Assembly: GCA_007644065.1 (NCBI GenBank) | Contig: VJWN01000014.1 | Span: 310,001 to 374,000 of the forward strand | DNA from: Margaritispora aquatica | Taxonomy: Eukaryota; Ascomycota; Leotiomycetes; Helotiales; Discinellaceae | Direction of reading: 5' to 3' | Length of the DNA: 64,000 nt | Notes under the pieces: generated by a model | Told to the model about the DNA's origin: nothing | The model's input: the letters and a program-made list of their open reading frames with translations, nothing else | The model's database searches: none | Part shown: positions 10,973-22,472 of the stretch, in pieces | How the letters are laid out: every line of letters begins with the position of its first letter | Numbering within the stretch: position 1 is the stretch's first letter | Program-made: the position numbers and the translations under genes

Positions 10973-12186
10973 CGTGAAGAGCAAGTATAGATACCCGTAT
11001 ACAACTCCAACGTACAGGGCGAGCGCGAGGACGATAGGCGAGAAGACGAGCATCTTCGCTGGGCGGACAATGGAGTGCAGGAAGAAATCCTTGGGGGAGA
11101 GCCCGGTGTCAAGTTTGGAGCGAAGCGCGAGGTTGCCTGTTTCTTTGCGGAGACGGAGGGTCTTCTTTTGCAGGATTGTGGGAGCGTAGGATTCTCGGAT
11201 GAAAATCCCTCCCAATGCGCCGAAGAGACCGGAGAGCATTGTTAGAACCCAAAATGTCCATCGCCAGCCTTTGGCTTGGGTGAGGTATCCTCCTGCGACG
11301 GGACCGACTGTGATGGTTAGTTGATATAGAGTGAGATAGATGAAAAGACGTACTGATTGGGCCGATGATTGGACCCATAACGAAGCCTGACATGGCTCTC
11401 CCTCGACTTTCTTGTGCCACTAAGTCGGCGATGGTTCCACCTCCTGCAAGAAATCAGCGTAAATTTCTCAGAACGAGAACATGACATACCATTCGTCAAC
11501 GGTGCACTCCCAAAAGTGCCAGCGAGAAATCGAAACACAATAAACATATTAATATCCGTCGCCAACGCACACCCAATAGAAGATAAGAAGAACAGCACAT
11601 TGCAGACATGATACACCGGCATCCTGCCATAAATCTCACTCAATGGCGCAAAGAACAGCGGACCAACCGCAAACCCAAGAATATACACCGAGACAACAAA
11701 ACTCGCTAGCTCGATATTGGAACTCTTAAATTCGCGCATCAACTCAGGCACACCAGGCGCAAACATCGATGATCCGAGAGGCGTCACGAAACATATCGCT
11801 GAGACGATGGTGATGTTGGCGACTTTGGTCCATTTGCTGAAATTCATGGGATTTTCGGGATCGCTGTCTGAGTCCCACCAGACTACATTTGGATCTGCTT
11901 CTTCTGTAGAGACGTCTCCTGATGTCTTTTCTACGTCGATTGTGTTGGTATTGCTATTGCTAGTGCCATTGACACGTCCGTCTTTGTTGCCATGCGAGGC
12001 TTTACGATTTAGAGCAGCAATTGATTCTCGGCGTTTGAGCTCGCCTCGCTCGTCCAGGACGTAGCCTTCATTGGATGGGATATCTGCATCGTGACCTTCA
12101 TAGGCAGCTAGAGTCTCCTTCTCGACATCTGTCAATTCGCGATGGGCTTTGTGATGTTCTGCGTTCACGATGGGTGCAGAAGTCAT
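10969..12186 (-). pseudogene. 5' half of disrupted MFS (DHA1-type) transporter
   Basis: Three exons on the minus strand: 12186-11490, 11443-11354 and 11307 to the break at about 10969, with phase-consistent introns (GTATGT and GTACGT donors). The product starts with a ~95-residue polar cytoplasmic tail, then the DHA1 signature region (DPENPMNFSKW), helices 1-6 and the family motif FAPLSEIYGRMPVY. The coding sense ends at YLYLLFTTF, just inside helix 7, and then runs into foreign sequence with a stop at 10922. Intact members of this group, the FLU1/TPO-like drug and polyamine:H+ antiporters, have 12 helices. The 3' half is at 7066-7660. As it stands the locus would make at best a six-helix fragment, so it is called a pseudogene. 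Confidence 0.82.
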
Positions 12187-13173
12187 GGCTGGAACTGTAT
12201 ATCCTCCATGTCAGCGAGAGACACGCCATGATGCGCAAGAAATTCCATGTCCATCGGAGCTTGCAACTCAAAGCTCTTATTCTGTGTTCTGGGAAGATGT
12301 CGTTGAGAGAGTTGTGGGGAAGAAAGCTTACCTGGAGCTTGACGGCGGTACCCGAAGCCACAACGTAAGAAGATCTGACACCTCTTGATAGACGAACCAA
12401 GAAGTAACACACGTAATGAATGCCCTTGGTAAACAAACCCAAGTGGGTAAAGTTGCACAGAAAACAATATAGAACCACAAAATATAATAGCAGAAAAGTT
12501 AAACAAAGTGCAACAAAAAATAAACCCCCAAGTTGCCCATCTATTAAAATAAAATCACCTCCGTGATCCGAATGTTGATCCCAATAATCCCAACTATCCC
12601 ACACTCAAGGCACAGTTATGCAGTGTAAAACAAGCACAAAATGTGGATAAACTTGCACAAAACGTGCACAATTGAGGGGTGGACTGAGGAAGGCGTTTTC
12701 ATCTTCCGGCGGCTGAAAAGGGGGGAGCGAATGAAAAGAGGTGGTGGCGTTGTGATGGCGTTGTGATGGCTTGCGCTTGGCTGCTGAAGCATCGTGGGGT
12801 GCTGGGATAGGAGAGGAGGAGGAGAGAGGGCTCGCATTCTCGTATAAGGAAGGAAGAATATAGAGGCTTAAATGGAGGGACAAGAGCTACTTTATGGATT
12901 GTGTATTTTATGCGTGAAATGAAGTATGGAAACATCTCGCGAACATCATTATGATCAAACTCGAGCTCTTTGCCACGAGCTAATGCTGCCGTTCAACTGC
13001 AAGATAAGGCTAATAGGTATCAATGACCACAGGGCGGAGTTGAATACGAAAAGCACTTGCTAGTTAATTCGAAAGCTAGGCGGAGAGAAGCGAACATCCT
13101 TTGATGTATGGTATTTCAAAGTCTGGTCTCCTATGCTTGCTTCGAACGGTCTAACATATCAGCTCTGCCCCAT
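12187..13173. other. Intergenic DNA between MFS remnant and NmrA-like gene
   Basis: No gene seen. The part next to 12187 is the promoter and 5' leader of the former MFS gene on the minus strand. The part up to 13173 is the 3' side of the NmrA-like gene. Open frames here are short and lack family features. Confidence 0.6.
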
Positions 13174-14196
13174 TCACAAACCAAGCCAGCCCTTCACCAT
13201 CGCCTCAACCTCACTCTCACTCATCTCCTCCAGCCCCAACTCCTTATTCACCGCCTGCCCTCTAAAATCACCACCATACTCCTCGGCAAAGCAAAACGGA
13301 ACATAAAACTTCATAATCATGCCCCGATTCCCCGTCTTCAACCCTTCATAACCAGTTTCCATCGCATCCTTCAGCGTCTCGTTCTTAGCCTCAAACTGCA
13401 CTCCACTGAGCTTCGTGACGATCTCAGCCATCTTCTTCTCGCTCATGATGGTCGAGTACACATAATTGGCCTTGTTCTTCGTCTTCGCCGTGTGTTCGGG
13501 GAGGAGCGAACGTGCTACTCCCTCGGCAATTCGCTCTAATGTCGAGGTAGCGACGAGATTCTCGCCACCATCGTGGAAAGTCGCGATCTTGGTCTTGTAG
13601 TTCGGACCCATGAAGCCGCCCGTCCAAAGGAAGCTCACGAAGAAAGGCCCGTTATTAACGCTGCTCCATTCTAGCTTGCCATCTTGGACGAGACTCTCGA
13701 TATGCGCTCTAATTTCAAGTTTATCTTTGACAATTGGGAGTGATTTTGAGGCTGGTGCTTCTAGGTTGGTAGAGTACTCCGAGGGGACAATTCGTTTGAC
13801 TCCAGCGGCGACTGCTGCAGACATCCAGATCTTTTCTGTGGCAAGTTTGGGTTCAGGAACGGCGGAAATAACGACATCGATGTTTTGGAATGCCTTGGTG
13901 AGGTCTGCTTCTGAGCTTAAATCTACCTTGACAGATTTGGATGCAAGGGGAGCTGTTTTTTTTGAGTTGGCTCGTTGGATGGCCGTGACGGTGAAGCCAG
14001 CTGTGTTGAGGGCAACGAGGATTTTCGATCCAAGATTGCCAGTTGCCTAAGAAGTGTAAGCAAGATCTCAGAAAAGAAACAAGTGATTTCTGGCTGTAAT
14101 AGTTTGGCTCAAATAATACACCAAGTGTGTAGTATATTTGAGCTTGAGAGAACTCACTCCTAGGAGAGCAATGTTTCGAAATGGTGCGGTAGACAT
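13174..14196 (-). CDS. NmrA-like/isoflavone-reductase-like oxidoreductase
   Basis: Two exons, 14196-14158 and 14046-13174, join in phase 0 across a 111-nt intron (GTGAGT donor, TTAG acceptor), giving 303 aa. The splice joins NIALLG to ATGNLGSKIL, creating the G-x-x-G-x-x-G Rossmann motif that binds NADP. VVISAVPEP and the segment GVKRIVPSEYSTN are typical of the NmrA/phenylcoumaran-benzylic-ether-reductase branch of atypical SDRs. Some members are NADPH-dependent reductases of aromatic metabolites and others are redox-sensing regulators without catalysis; the sequence does not decide which. It is probably cytosolic, with no signal or membrane segment. Confidence 0.85.
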
Positions 14197-15058
14197 ATTC
14201 AAGGTTTGTGGTGAAAGCAGTACAAATATGAGAAACCAGAGCACATGTAAAATTGAGAATATGTGATTGAAATGCCAAGCGGAATATAGAGAGAGTTCAC
14301 CTATTATATAGTCCCTAATTCATGGTCTGACAAAAAAGGTTGGCTTCAAGCCTACTCACATGTCACTAGACACGGACGAAACTTCGGACGAAACAAATAG
14401 TCTTGTCTCCGTGATGTCCATGGCCGTTGGTAATCGTGCTGCAAAAGCCGGCCACATATTGGCTGCGAAGAATGTCTCCGAGACTAGGCACGAGGCTGAG
14501 AATCTCTCCGATCCAATGATGAATTGAAGATATTGGGAACAAGCCGAGGCGGAGAAGGCTGGAAGATGTCCATGAAAGTCTTTTGAAGCTTGACAACTTT
14601 CGGCTTCGCGTAAGAGTGAAAGCTTAGTGAAAAGATATACGTAGACAGAGGCCAACTCAATTGGTCTTTTGTCGTAGGACTGCCTAAACAGATGGCAATC
14701 TCTCATGGTACTCGGTTACTTGACCAGTCCATGTTATGTCCAAAATTTGTGAACAAAAATGCAACACTTTTACAACAAATGCTGTGAATACCTTCTTTGC
14801 ATCCAAGCTTTCTCAACCGACGCAGACATATTGCACCAAGCTGGTAATATAGTAGCTTAGACCTCAACGTGTTGATAAGCCTGGAGCCCGGAGGCGTCAT
14901 CTTCGGCCCCATTTATGGACATCATAGCTGTATGGAGGATGTTCGTAGCATTTGCTGCTGAAAAGGCCAGTGTGGAGATTTCGTATCGTACACATCGTCA
15001 ACTCAAGACGATTTCACCAAAGCCCAACACAATTGTATCTTCACCACACAATCTGGAT
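14197..15058. other. Intergenic DNA, upstream of NmrA-like gene
   Basis: No gene seen. The stretch next to 14197 is the promoter of the NmrA-like gene (minus strand), and the stretch near 15058 is the 3' side of the DUF423 gene. Short open frames show no family features. Confidence 0.6.
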
Positions 15059-15493
15059 CTACCGTGGGAAAGGAATCCTCTTCCCAAACGCCAACGCTGC
15101 CCATCCACCTATCAAACACAGTCCGCCGATCGGAGTGATAGGTCCTAATGCCTTGAACCTCTGCGGATCGAGTACGAGCAGGTAAATGCTACCACTGAAC
15201 ATTGTCATTCCAGCAAGGAAAAGTCCAGCTGCGAGTGTGTTCTTGGGCGCAACAGTGGTTGCGAGTAGGAGGACGCCAGAATGAATGAGCTGGTAAATAT
15301 ATTGGTCAGATCAATGGCGGATGTGCAGTAATGGTCAAAAGATCTCAGGTACCTGATATTGCGCCGCGGTTCCGAAGCTCGCGATCTTGGCTGGGTCGAC
15401 GGTCATCTTCTTCAATCCGTGGGCTCCAAATGCGCCGAGACCGACTGAAGCTGCGCCGTAGAGGCAACCGACTGTCCAGAATGGGAAAGGCAT
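15059..15493 (-). CDS. DUF423 small membrane protein
   Basis: Two exons, 15493-15353 and 15289-15059, join in phase 0 across a 63-nt intron (GTACCT donor, CAG acceptor), giving 123 aa. The protein has four hydrophobic segments and the family's N-terminal signature GAFGAHGLKK, then TAAQYQ joined by the splice to LIHSGVLLLA, and GMTMFSGSIYLL and ITPIGGLCLIGGW. This matches the DUF423 (YgdD-like) family of small integral membrane proteins of unknown function found in bacteria and eukaryotes. The start at 15493 gives MPFPFWTVGCLYG, the usual beginning; a longer in-frame ATG at 15571 would add an untypical leader. Confidence 0.85.
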
Positions 15494-17246
15494 TGTGATG
15501 GGTTTGAGTGCTTGGTTATTGAGAATGGATGGTGAGTTATTACAGAGGCTGAGAAGCATCGCGACTATCACGACTTGACTTATTATGTAAGCACTCCATA
15601 TAGTTTTCCAGACTCGAGTTCACACCGCAGCTGCACACTCCAGAATCATCATCTTAAGATAATTGAGACCTTGGATTCGGCGTCCTCTCTTTTGCTTTTT
15701 GGCCATCTCCGCAAGAACATTGATTGTGTTCTCTAAACATGTTGTTTGCTCCTCTTTCAGATACGAAAACGATGAAGCAAGTGCTGTGGTCGAAGATACC
15801 TACATCGGATCATCCGTATTCTTCAATACCTCTGCCAATTTGCGATTCACTACTGTTTTGCTCGCGTGCTTGACACAGATAGACCCGTTTGCTATTGTTT
15901 GTGCTGAGATAAAGTTTCTGTAGTTGTTGGAATTCCACGAAAGCTCTGATGGGCCAACTACCCGTTAAATCTGCATGGATATGCTACTAGGGAAACCATC
16001 TCTTGTCACTGTTTGCCATCTAGAATACACCATTGGTGTACGGATGTTAGCATTCAACAGTAGCAGTAGTGTAAATTCAGCCATCGTACAGTACCACGAT
16101 GCGAGCCGCAGCAGCATGGATTCTTTCACAAGTTTATGACTTAACACCTGGAATTTGTTGGAGAAATAGCAGATTCTTGATTCTCGTGCAACCTAATTGA
16201 GTATGTGATCACTTCATCTGCATGCCAGTATGTCAAGATGCATTTCGGGATACTTCCCATGCATCATCCAATGGAAACAAAACATTGCCCGCGAAGTGAC
16301 ACGGAAAACGCAGGCATTTTTCAAGCCTTCTACCATGTACAGATGACCATTATTTGAGCCTGAAGTACTTTGTCACGGTTTATTGTTGTTCCTGATTACT
16401 TTCAAGCATGAAGGGTGATGTTTTTCGCAATGATCCACCAGTCATATAGCTTCACTTGGCCTCTTGGCATTAATTGTTCTGTTAAGAGAGGTCCGATGCC
16501 TGTTGAAAGGATATTCCGAAATTCTCTGAACAGCCTTCATTTGGAAGTCCGTTTTGCATACATATCCTCGTCCGAGAATCCGTCCACTCATCATCTGTCA
16601 TTCTTCAAGGGGCACGAAATGGATGCCGAACCTGGCTGCGGCAGACACCGCCTAAATCGTGGGGTACCCCATATGGAACGGCTCATCTCCACGATAGGAC
16701 TTCTTGGTTTCATGTTTATTCCGCCTCAAAGATCACTTGCCCATGTGAAATCAGCCTCTTACTGTGAAGGAGAAATCCATTCCGTGCCACGAGTGCGGGG
16801 TTGGTGGAATTATATGCCCAGCAAATTGGCATACAGGCACCATCAAGCTTAATATTGCTTGTCTGTTTGTGGAGGCTTGGCCCGGCAGGTGTCAACCGAA
16901 CCCTTTCATCCTTCAAGCGAATTACAGGTTCTATGGGTTTTAGGTTTTGAGAGGATCCTCTTCTGGGGTCACTTTCACCTCGCCAGCTCCTCCGATTTGC
17001 CAATCTAACATCTCCATGGTTCATGTTTTGGGAAGATTGCTGTCTTCTGATGAAGTACCTTCTTGCAGATTGGTGGTGAGAGATTTTCATAATTCTTCCG
17101 AGCACTTTAGATTCTCCATGCTTTTGATGAAGCTATCGCCAAGCTCCCTTGGCCATATATAAGTAGTGCCAAAGAAGCTTCTTTTCAGGAACAACCAAGC
17201 ATTTCAGTAGCATTTCATCTCTTGGCGATCGTTCCTTTTTGCCAAA
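15494..17246. other. Intergenic DNA before the polygalacturonase gene
   Basis: No convincing gene. Open frames at 15663-15923 and 16415-16852 lack codon bias, introns or recognisable motifs. The last ~100 bp carry a TATA-like box for the polygalacturonase gene, listed separately. Confidence 0.55.
17156..17162 (+). promoter_or_regulatory. TATA-like box of polygalacturonase gene
   Basis: TATATAA lies 85 bp upstream of the polygalacturonase start codon. The spacing suits a short fungal 5' leader. No transcript evidence is available. Confidence 0.5.
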
Positions 17247-18833
17247 ATGCGTTCAACTTTCTTCTTGGCCGCTGTGGCACCGCTTGCCTTGGCTTGCACC
17301 AACCCAGACACCGATGCTTGTGTTTCGGCCCTTTCGGCAAACTTAGCATTGGCTACTACCGTCTGTCACGCATACACCACGGCCTCGTCTACGGCATCTG
17401 CCTATTCATTCTCAGCATACTGCACAAAGCCAGCCAAGCTTTCCAGTGCTTGCAGCTGTATTGTGTCCCCAGGAGCTACCACCTTGGCAACTTCCACCGT
17501 AAGACTTCTATATCATCGACTGAGTCATTACTAATTTGAATAGAAAGCCTCAACTACCACAACTAAGGCTGCCACAACCACCGCCACGACAAAGGCTACA
17601 ACGACCTCGACTGTCAAAGCCAGCAGCTCAATCACCACCGTAAAGTCTACGACAACCACCAAGGCCGCTACCACTGCTGCTGGAAGCGGAACAACTTGCA
17701 CAGTCACTGCATATGCCTCCATTGCGTCTGCCGTATCTTCCTGCTCCCAGATTCTTCTTTCTGGTATCTCTGCACCAGCTAGCTCTACCATTCTTTTGAC
17801 TGGACTGAAAACTGGAGCTAAGGTTATCTTCGCTGGTACAACTGCAAGTTTATCGAACCAAATAATTTGATGTGTACTGACTTACCTAGACCTTCGGAAA
17901 CACCTTCAACGCTGATTTCGACCCAATCTCTGTTTCTGGAACTGATATCACAATCACCGGTGCTCCCGGCCATGTGATTGAAGGAAATGGTGCCGCATAC
18001 TGGGATGGTGGTGGAAGCAACAGTGGACAAGCCAAGCCTAACCACTTCATTGTGCTTAGCAAGCTTCTCGGAAACAGTTTCGTCACCAACTTGAACATCA
18101 AGAACTGGCCAGTTCACTGCTTCAGTATCACTGGTTGTGTTGGCTTGACCATCTCAGGCATAACTCTTGATAACTCTGCCGGAAACGCAGCAAACTCTCT
18201 GTCTGATGGCGACCCAGCTGCCCACAACAGTGATGGTTTCGATTTGTCATCTTGCACCAACACGGTCCTCAAGGACTCATGGGTGTCTAACCAAGATGAT
18301 TGTGTTGCCGTTACCTCTGGAAACAACATCACCGTCAGTGGTATGACCTGCATTGGAGGCCACGGATTGAGCATTGGATCTGTTGGAGGAAAATCCAACA
18401 ACGTTGTTGATGGTGTCACATTCAAGGATTCCACCATCAGCGCTAGTACCAACGGATGCAGAATCAAGTCCAACTCAGGCACCACTGGATCCGTAAGTTT
18501 CACCTCTTCGCTTTATTCGATCCTCACTAACTCAAACAGATCTCCAACGTCCTATACAGCAACATTGCCCTTACCGATATCAGCACCTACGGTATCGATG
18601 TTCAACAAGATTACCTCAACGGTGGCCCAACTGGCGTGCCCACCAACGGTGTCACAATTGCCGGCGTCACCTTCACAAAGGTCACAGGTACTTGTACCTC
18701 ATCTGGTATTCCATACTACATCCTTTGCGGAAGTGGCAGTTGCTCCAAGTTCACCTTCTCCGGTGTTAGTATCACTGGTGGAAAGGCTAGCAGCTGTAAC
18801 TTCCCTACTTCCACTTGCTTGGTCTCTTCTTAG
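17247..18833 (+). CDS. Secreted endopolygalacturonase (GH28) with N-terminal extension
   Basis: Four exons: 17247-17498, 17544-17843, 17890-18492, 18540-18833; 482 aa, all joined in phase 0. The second intron has a GC donor (GCAAGT). Residues 1-16 form a signal peptide (RSTFFLAAVAPLALA). A ~65-residue Cys-containing module (CTNPDTDACVSALS...AYCTKPAKLSSACSC) and a Thr/Ser/Lys-rich linker follow. The GH28 right-handed beta-helix then starts at GTTCTVTAYASI. The active-site blocks are present: NSDGFDL (Asn and Asp), QDDCVAV (two Asp), GGHGLSIG (His) and RIKS (Arg-Ile-Lys). The enzyme hydrolyses alpha-1,4 bonds inside homogalacturonan of plant cell walls. Many fungal endo-PGs have only a short propeptide; the extra Cys module and linker are less common. 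Function of the catalytic part is near certain. Confidence 0.95.
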
Positions 18834-19374
18834 ATGTGCTAGCGTGGGAATAGAGGATAGAGGATGGGTTGTAAATAGATTGGAGGTGGTTGATAGGTTG
18901 GACCGATAAAATTATATTGTATTTATTTGATGACATGAACCAAGCTCCCATCTTGAATTTTGGTGAATGCAAAGGCAAGTCTATTGACACGTTCATTCTG
19001 AATTTCTGCATCCATCAGAAGTAGAAATAGCTACCAGGAGACTCGTGAAGGTGACTGAGGACGAGGCAGTGCTAGTGGCTGCTGGAAAGCGTATCTTTCC
19101 GCTTTTTATTTCGGACGGGGTAGACTCTTTCGGGGTTATCATGATAGCAGTCTTGATACGGAGGAGGTTGCTGAATGGTTTACATGCGAGTATGTCAGAG
19201 CAAATCTCTTTGTATTGCGCTATTTCGAACTTCGAGCGAAGGGAAGACGAGACGCGAGGGCATTAAAACGCGTTGAGAAGGAATTCTGGCATGCGAGGTA
19301 AACAGAACTCCTTTCGACAGGACAAGAGACAGCTAATTTTACACATCCAGACATGACGGAATGTCAATATCATC
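18834..19374. other. Short intergenic region
   Basis: 3' regions of two convergent genes, polygalacturonase (+) and the Cys-rich protein (-). I see no gene in it. Confidence 0.6.
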
Positions 19375-19993
19375 TCAAAACATGGCTTTCAACATCAGCA
19401 TCAAAGCCAAAAAGCCCCACATGATCTCATCGCCACCAACGCTATGATACCTCACCCCATGGCTATTACTAGCTTTACTAATCTGTATATGTCCCATCTC
19501 CTGTGAGTTGAGCGCCAAGCACTCTTGTTTCCCCTCTGAAGTATGATTCAAAATCCAATTACCCTCCAGCGCAACACCAAACCCGCCAACATCAAACCCG
19601 TCGACAGCGAGCCTACAGTAACAAGAATCATAGCCATTCGCTGCAGCTGGATTGGAGGAGCAGAAAGATACTCCTTTCATTTCCTGTGCTGGCATTAGCA
19701 TTTCCTCGCTTAGCTAGGTTCTCATGAGAGTATAACATTAGGGGGCACAAAAAGAGACCTACATTAATCTGCCCACCACTGAGACAGTTCGCCATAAACG
19801 TGAAGTTTCTTCCCGTGGGGCCATTATAGTCAAAACATACGCATGGGCCGTAGATATTGGGCACGCACTCGCCGGTCGTGGTGTCACAGCATTGTGAGGT
19901 GCCGCAGCCGAGTGTGGATTGGACGGAGCCGCGTAGGCAAGAGAGAGTGTGCGACATGGGTTTTGGTCCGGGAAGAGTGGTTCGCTTCGGCAT
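19375..19993 (-). CDS. Cys-rich hypothetical protein with hydrophobic C-terminus
   Basis: Two exons, 19993-19763 and 19713-19375, join in phase 0 across a 49-nt intron (GTAGGT donor, CTAG acceptor), giving about 189 aa. The N-terminal half has clustered cysteines (LSCLRGSVQSTLGCGTSQCC, then GECVPNIYGPCVCFDY and MANCLSGGQ). The second half has SFCSSNP and CYCRLAVDG, and the protein ends with a hydrophobic helix (MWGFLALMLMLKAMF). This suggests an extracellular disulphide-rich protein, perhaps anchored by its C-terminus or a GPI signal. No signal peptide is visible at the chosen start. The frame is open upstream to about 20135 without a better ATG, so a further 5' exon is possible. I do not recognise the family. 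Confidence 0.55.
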
Positions 19994-21833
19994 ATCGGTG
20001 GTTGGGAAGGGTTGGTGTTGGTTTTGGTGATGAAAGATGTAGTTTGAGTTGGCGGATATGTGCGGTGTTGGTTGGCGAGAAGTGCCTGATATGTCTGAGA
20101 GGATGTTCTGGAACAGGAAGTTGATTGCTCTTATTCCATCGCGTGATACCAGGGAGAATCAAATGGAGAAATTGCTTTTACCCCTTGCTCCCTTCACAAT
20201 TGCACCCAGAAAAGACTAACAAGTTGACTTCACGTTGTTACTCGAGCCTTCACAGCAAAGTCAACAACCTTCATTAAAGATAGACAAGTTTCAGGTATTA
20301 ATGCACCCCATCCTCCAAAACCTCTAATACTCAAATATTCGGACAAATTCCTGTTGAATAAAGAAATCCCATGTTGCAGACTCGATAGAGCTGAAGCTAT
20401 TCACGCCCAAATCGGGTAGTTGTGGCTTAGAGACTCGACGCCTCCCGTCAAATATTCGAAAATATTACTATAGATTGAGGGAAATCTCTCCGTGCGGAGA
20501 TGAGAGTCTCAGATCTTAAGTCTCCATCATCTTGATGTTCACAACAGTGTTCATATCGTGGACGAGTGGAAGGAAATATTTGATCATGTGACGATGATTC
20601 CCTCGAAGCGAGTTAAATTTGTCTTGTTGCTTGGATGTAGGACTTGATTGAGCATGATTTTGAGCTAAAAAGCAGCCACAGAGCTGGTAAGATGCAGCTG
20701 TTCGCTAAGTTTGATTTCTCTTAAGAAGAAATGATTTTCGAGAGCTCCTGTAATTCAGGTTGTCTAGATGTTGGGTCCAGACACTTCTTATTCACTGATC
20801 TATTTGATCGACAACAGGCAAGAAACTTTTCTCCAATATGATCACTTAAAGGCTAGCCAAAGTGCGACGCTAATGCATCTCACCCTCCTGATCACTGTCT
20901 CACTAAGAACGGGAAAATTGGGAGGGTTGCTTGTCGGGTGAATTCACCTGCTGATAGTTGGTTGTGTCTCATTGACGCTATCTCGGTATCAAGTCCCTCA
21001 TATTGTCTATCTTGGAGATCAGACGGGTGACCGGGGCTTAGCAGGGTTCAGAAGAGAAGCCAAGGGAGCGTTTTCTGCATATTGCCTCTGCGAATTTCGT
21101 CCAAGACGTTCTAAGTGGCACAAGCTGAACTTGGTATTGGTTCCAAGCAGTGATCTGTACGTGATCATTCACAGACTACCCCAGGCCCTTGGAGTCTAGA
21201 GATCAACCAACGAAGACAGAGCGGTGCTGATGTTCCTCGGCAACGCAACTCCATAGGAGTGGCAACAAGTCTCGCCAAACAGTTCGCCAGCTTGAACCAT
21301 GCATTTACCAGATATGCTTCAGGAACTTGCACTAGAAAATAAGCCAAATGAGACCTCTTACTGAATGGTTTGAGTTTCGCTCGTCCGTCTTTTGAAGCTA
21401 TTGTCCATTCCTCATGGGATGCCGGATCAATGGTATGGCTTGCCACGCGGGAACGTCGACAGGGAGCGCTGGACTGGGCTGGAAGTCAATCTCTCAATGT
21501 CTCTTCCTATCATGGGTGTCACAAGACTATACGTTTGAGTTTAGGTCCTTGCTTTTATCGGAGAAGCGGTTCCAGGAGGTGGGGCTTTTTTGAGGATGAA
21601 CACGTTTTTCAGCAGTGAACTCAAATCACATTTATGAGGAACAGGCGGGAAATTGACCCTTAACTTTTAACTCATCAACAAGGTTTGGAATCATGGCAAC
21701 GCCGTTTGCTCAGGAACGTGTTCGAAATGAAGATTTGAAATGCAGAAATATCGGAACCTTCTGAACACCTCTATGCCAACAGCCAATAAAATCTAATCTA
21801 GCACGTCGCTGCCATCGGAAGTTTTACCACCCT
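19994..21833. other. Gene-poor region
   Basis: No supported gene. The open frames at 20972-21199 (+) and 21165-21446 (-) lack introns, motifs or bias. Part of 19994-20135 may belong to a missing first exon of the Cys-rich gene. Confidence 0.55.
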
Positions 21834-22472
21834 TTACTTGGTATCCTTGACAGCAGTACTGAGGCTCAAGAAAATACCCCAAACCAAACCCGCCAGATTC
21901 CCAACCACAGCACGTCCCTCAATGCTTTGAATGAAAGTGTAGTTCGCCAGCGACACCCAAGGCCAGAGACTCCAACCAGCTCGAATCAAGGGCCAGAAAT
22001 CATTCCTGGTCTTCTCCCAAGCTTGTGATGTTCCTTGGCCCTTGACGCTGTTCATGAACATCGAAAAGCCGAGTGTGTTTGCTGCTGAGCAGAAACTTTG
22101 GTCGATAAGGAATTTCAAAATGGTGTTGCGGAGGTTGAGTTGTGTCTTCTTATCAGAGATTGGTGTTTGACCTGGGAATGTGTTTTCCAGTGTTTGCTGC
22201 CTTTCAGGTGTCAGCTGGTGATGAGTTGGAAGTTGTTGCACGAACATGAGGATGTTTGGAGGTGTGCTGATGATGCACCAGATGAGAAAGTTGGATAGAG
22301 ATGTCCAATCCATTGAGAAAGGCGTCTCCGTCAAGTTAGTATCGTTGCAATCAGTTCAAGATATTGTAGAACTTGCGTTTTGTCTGTAAGATGAGATGGC
22401 TGTTGCAACGACATTGCTTACAACTGTCATAGCACAGCCTTGTGCGAGAATTGGGAGGATGTTTGAAGACAT
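21834..22472 (-). CDS. Mpv17/PMP22-family membrane protein
   Basis: Two exons, 22472-22377 and 22325-21834, join in phase 0 across a 51-nt intron with a GC donor (GCAAGT), a TACTAAC branch and a GAG acceptor; 195 aa. Only this splice joins SSYRQN to TPFSMDWTSL, the conserved centre of the family (N-x-PF-x-x-DW followed by STPPN). The C-terminal half has the usual W-x-x-WP...NYTFI...R..N..GL.WGI.LS series. Mpv17/PMP22 proteins are four-helix proteins of mitochondrial inner or peroxisomal membranes, thought to act as channels or in metabolite homeostasis. At 195 aa the protein has the family's usual size. Confidence 0.85.

Noticed and set aside
10651..11112. 153-codon minus-strand frame with Ser-Leu repeats
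   Set aside because: Produced by the (GA)n tract and the C run; no domain.
21003..21050. Short stretch resembling part of 5S rRNA (GGGTGACC with flanking G/C)
   Set aside because: Similarity covers only a few bases and no 5S structure can be formed around it.
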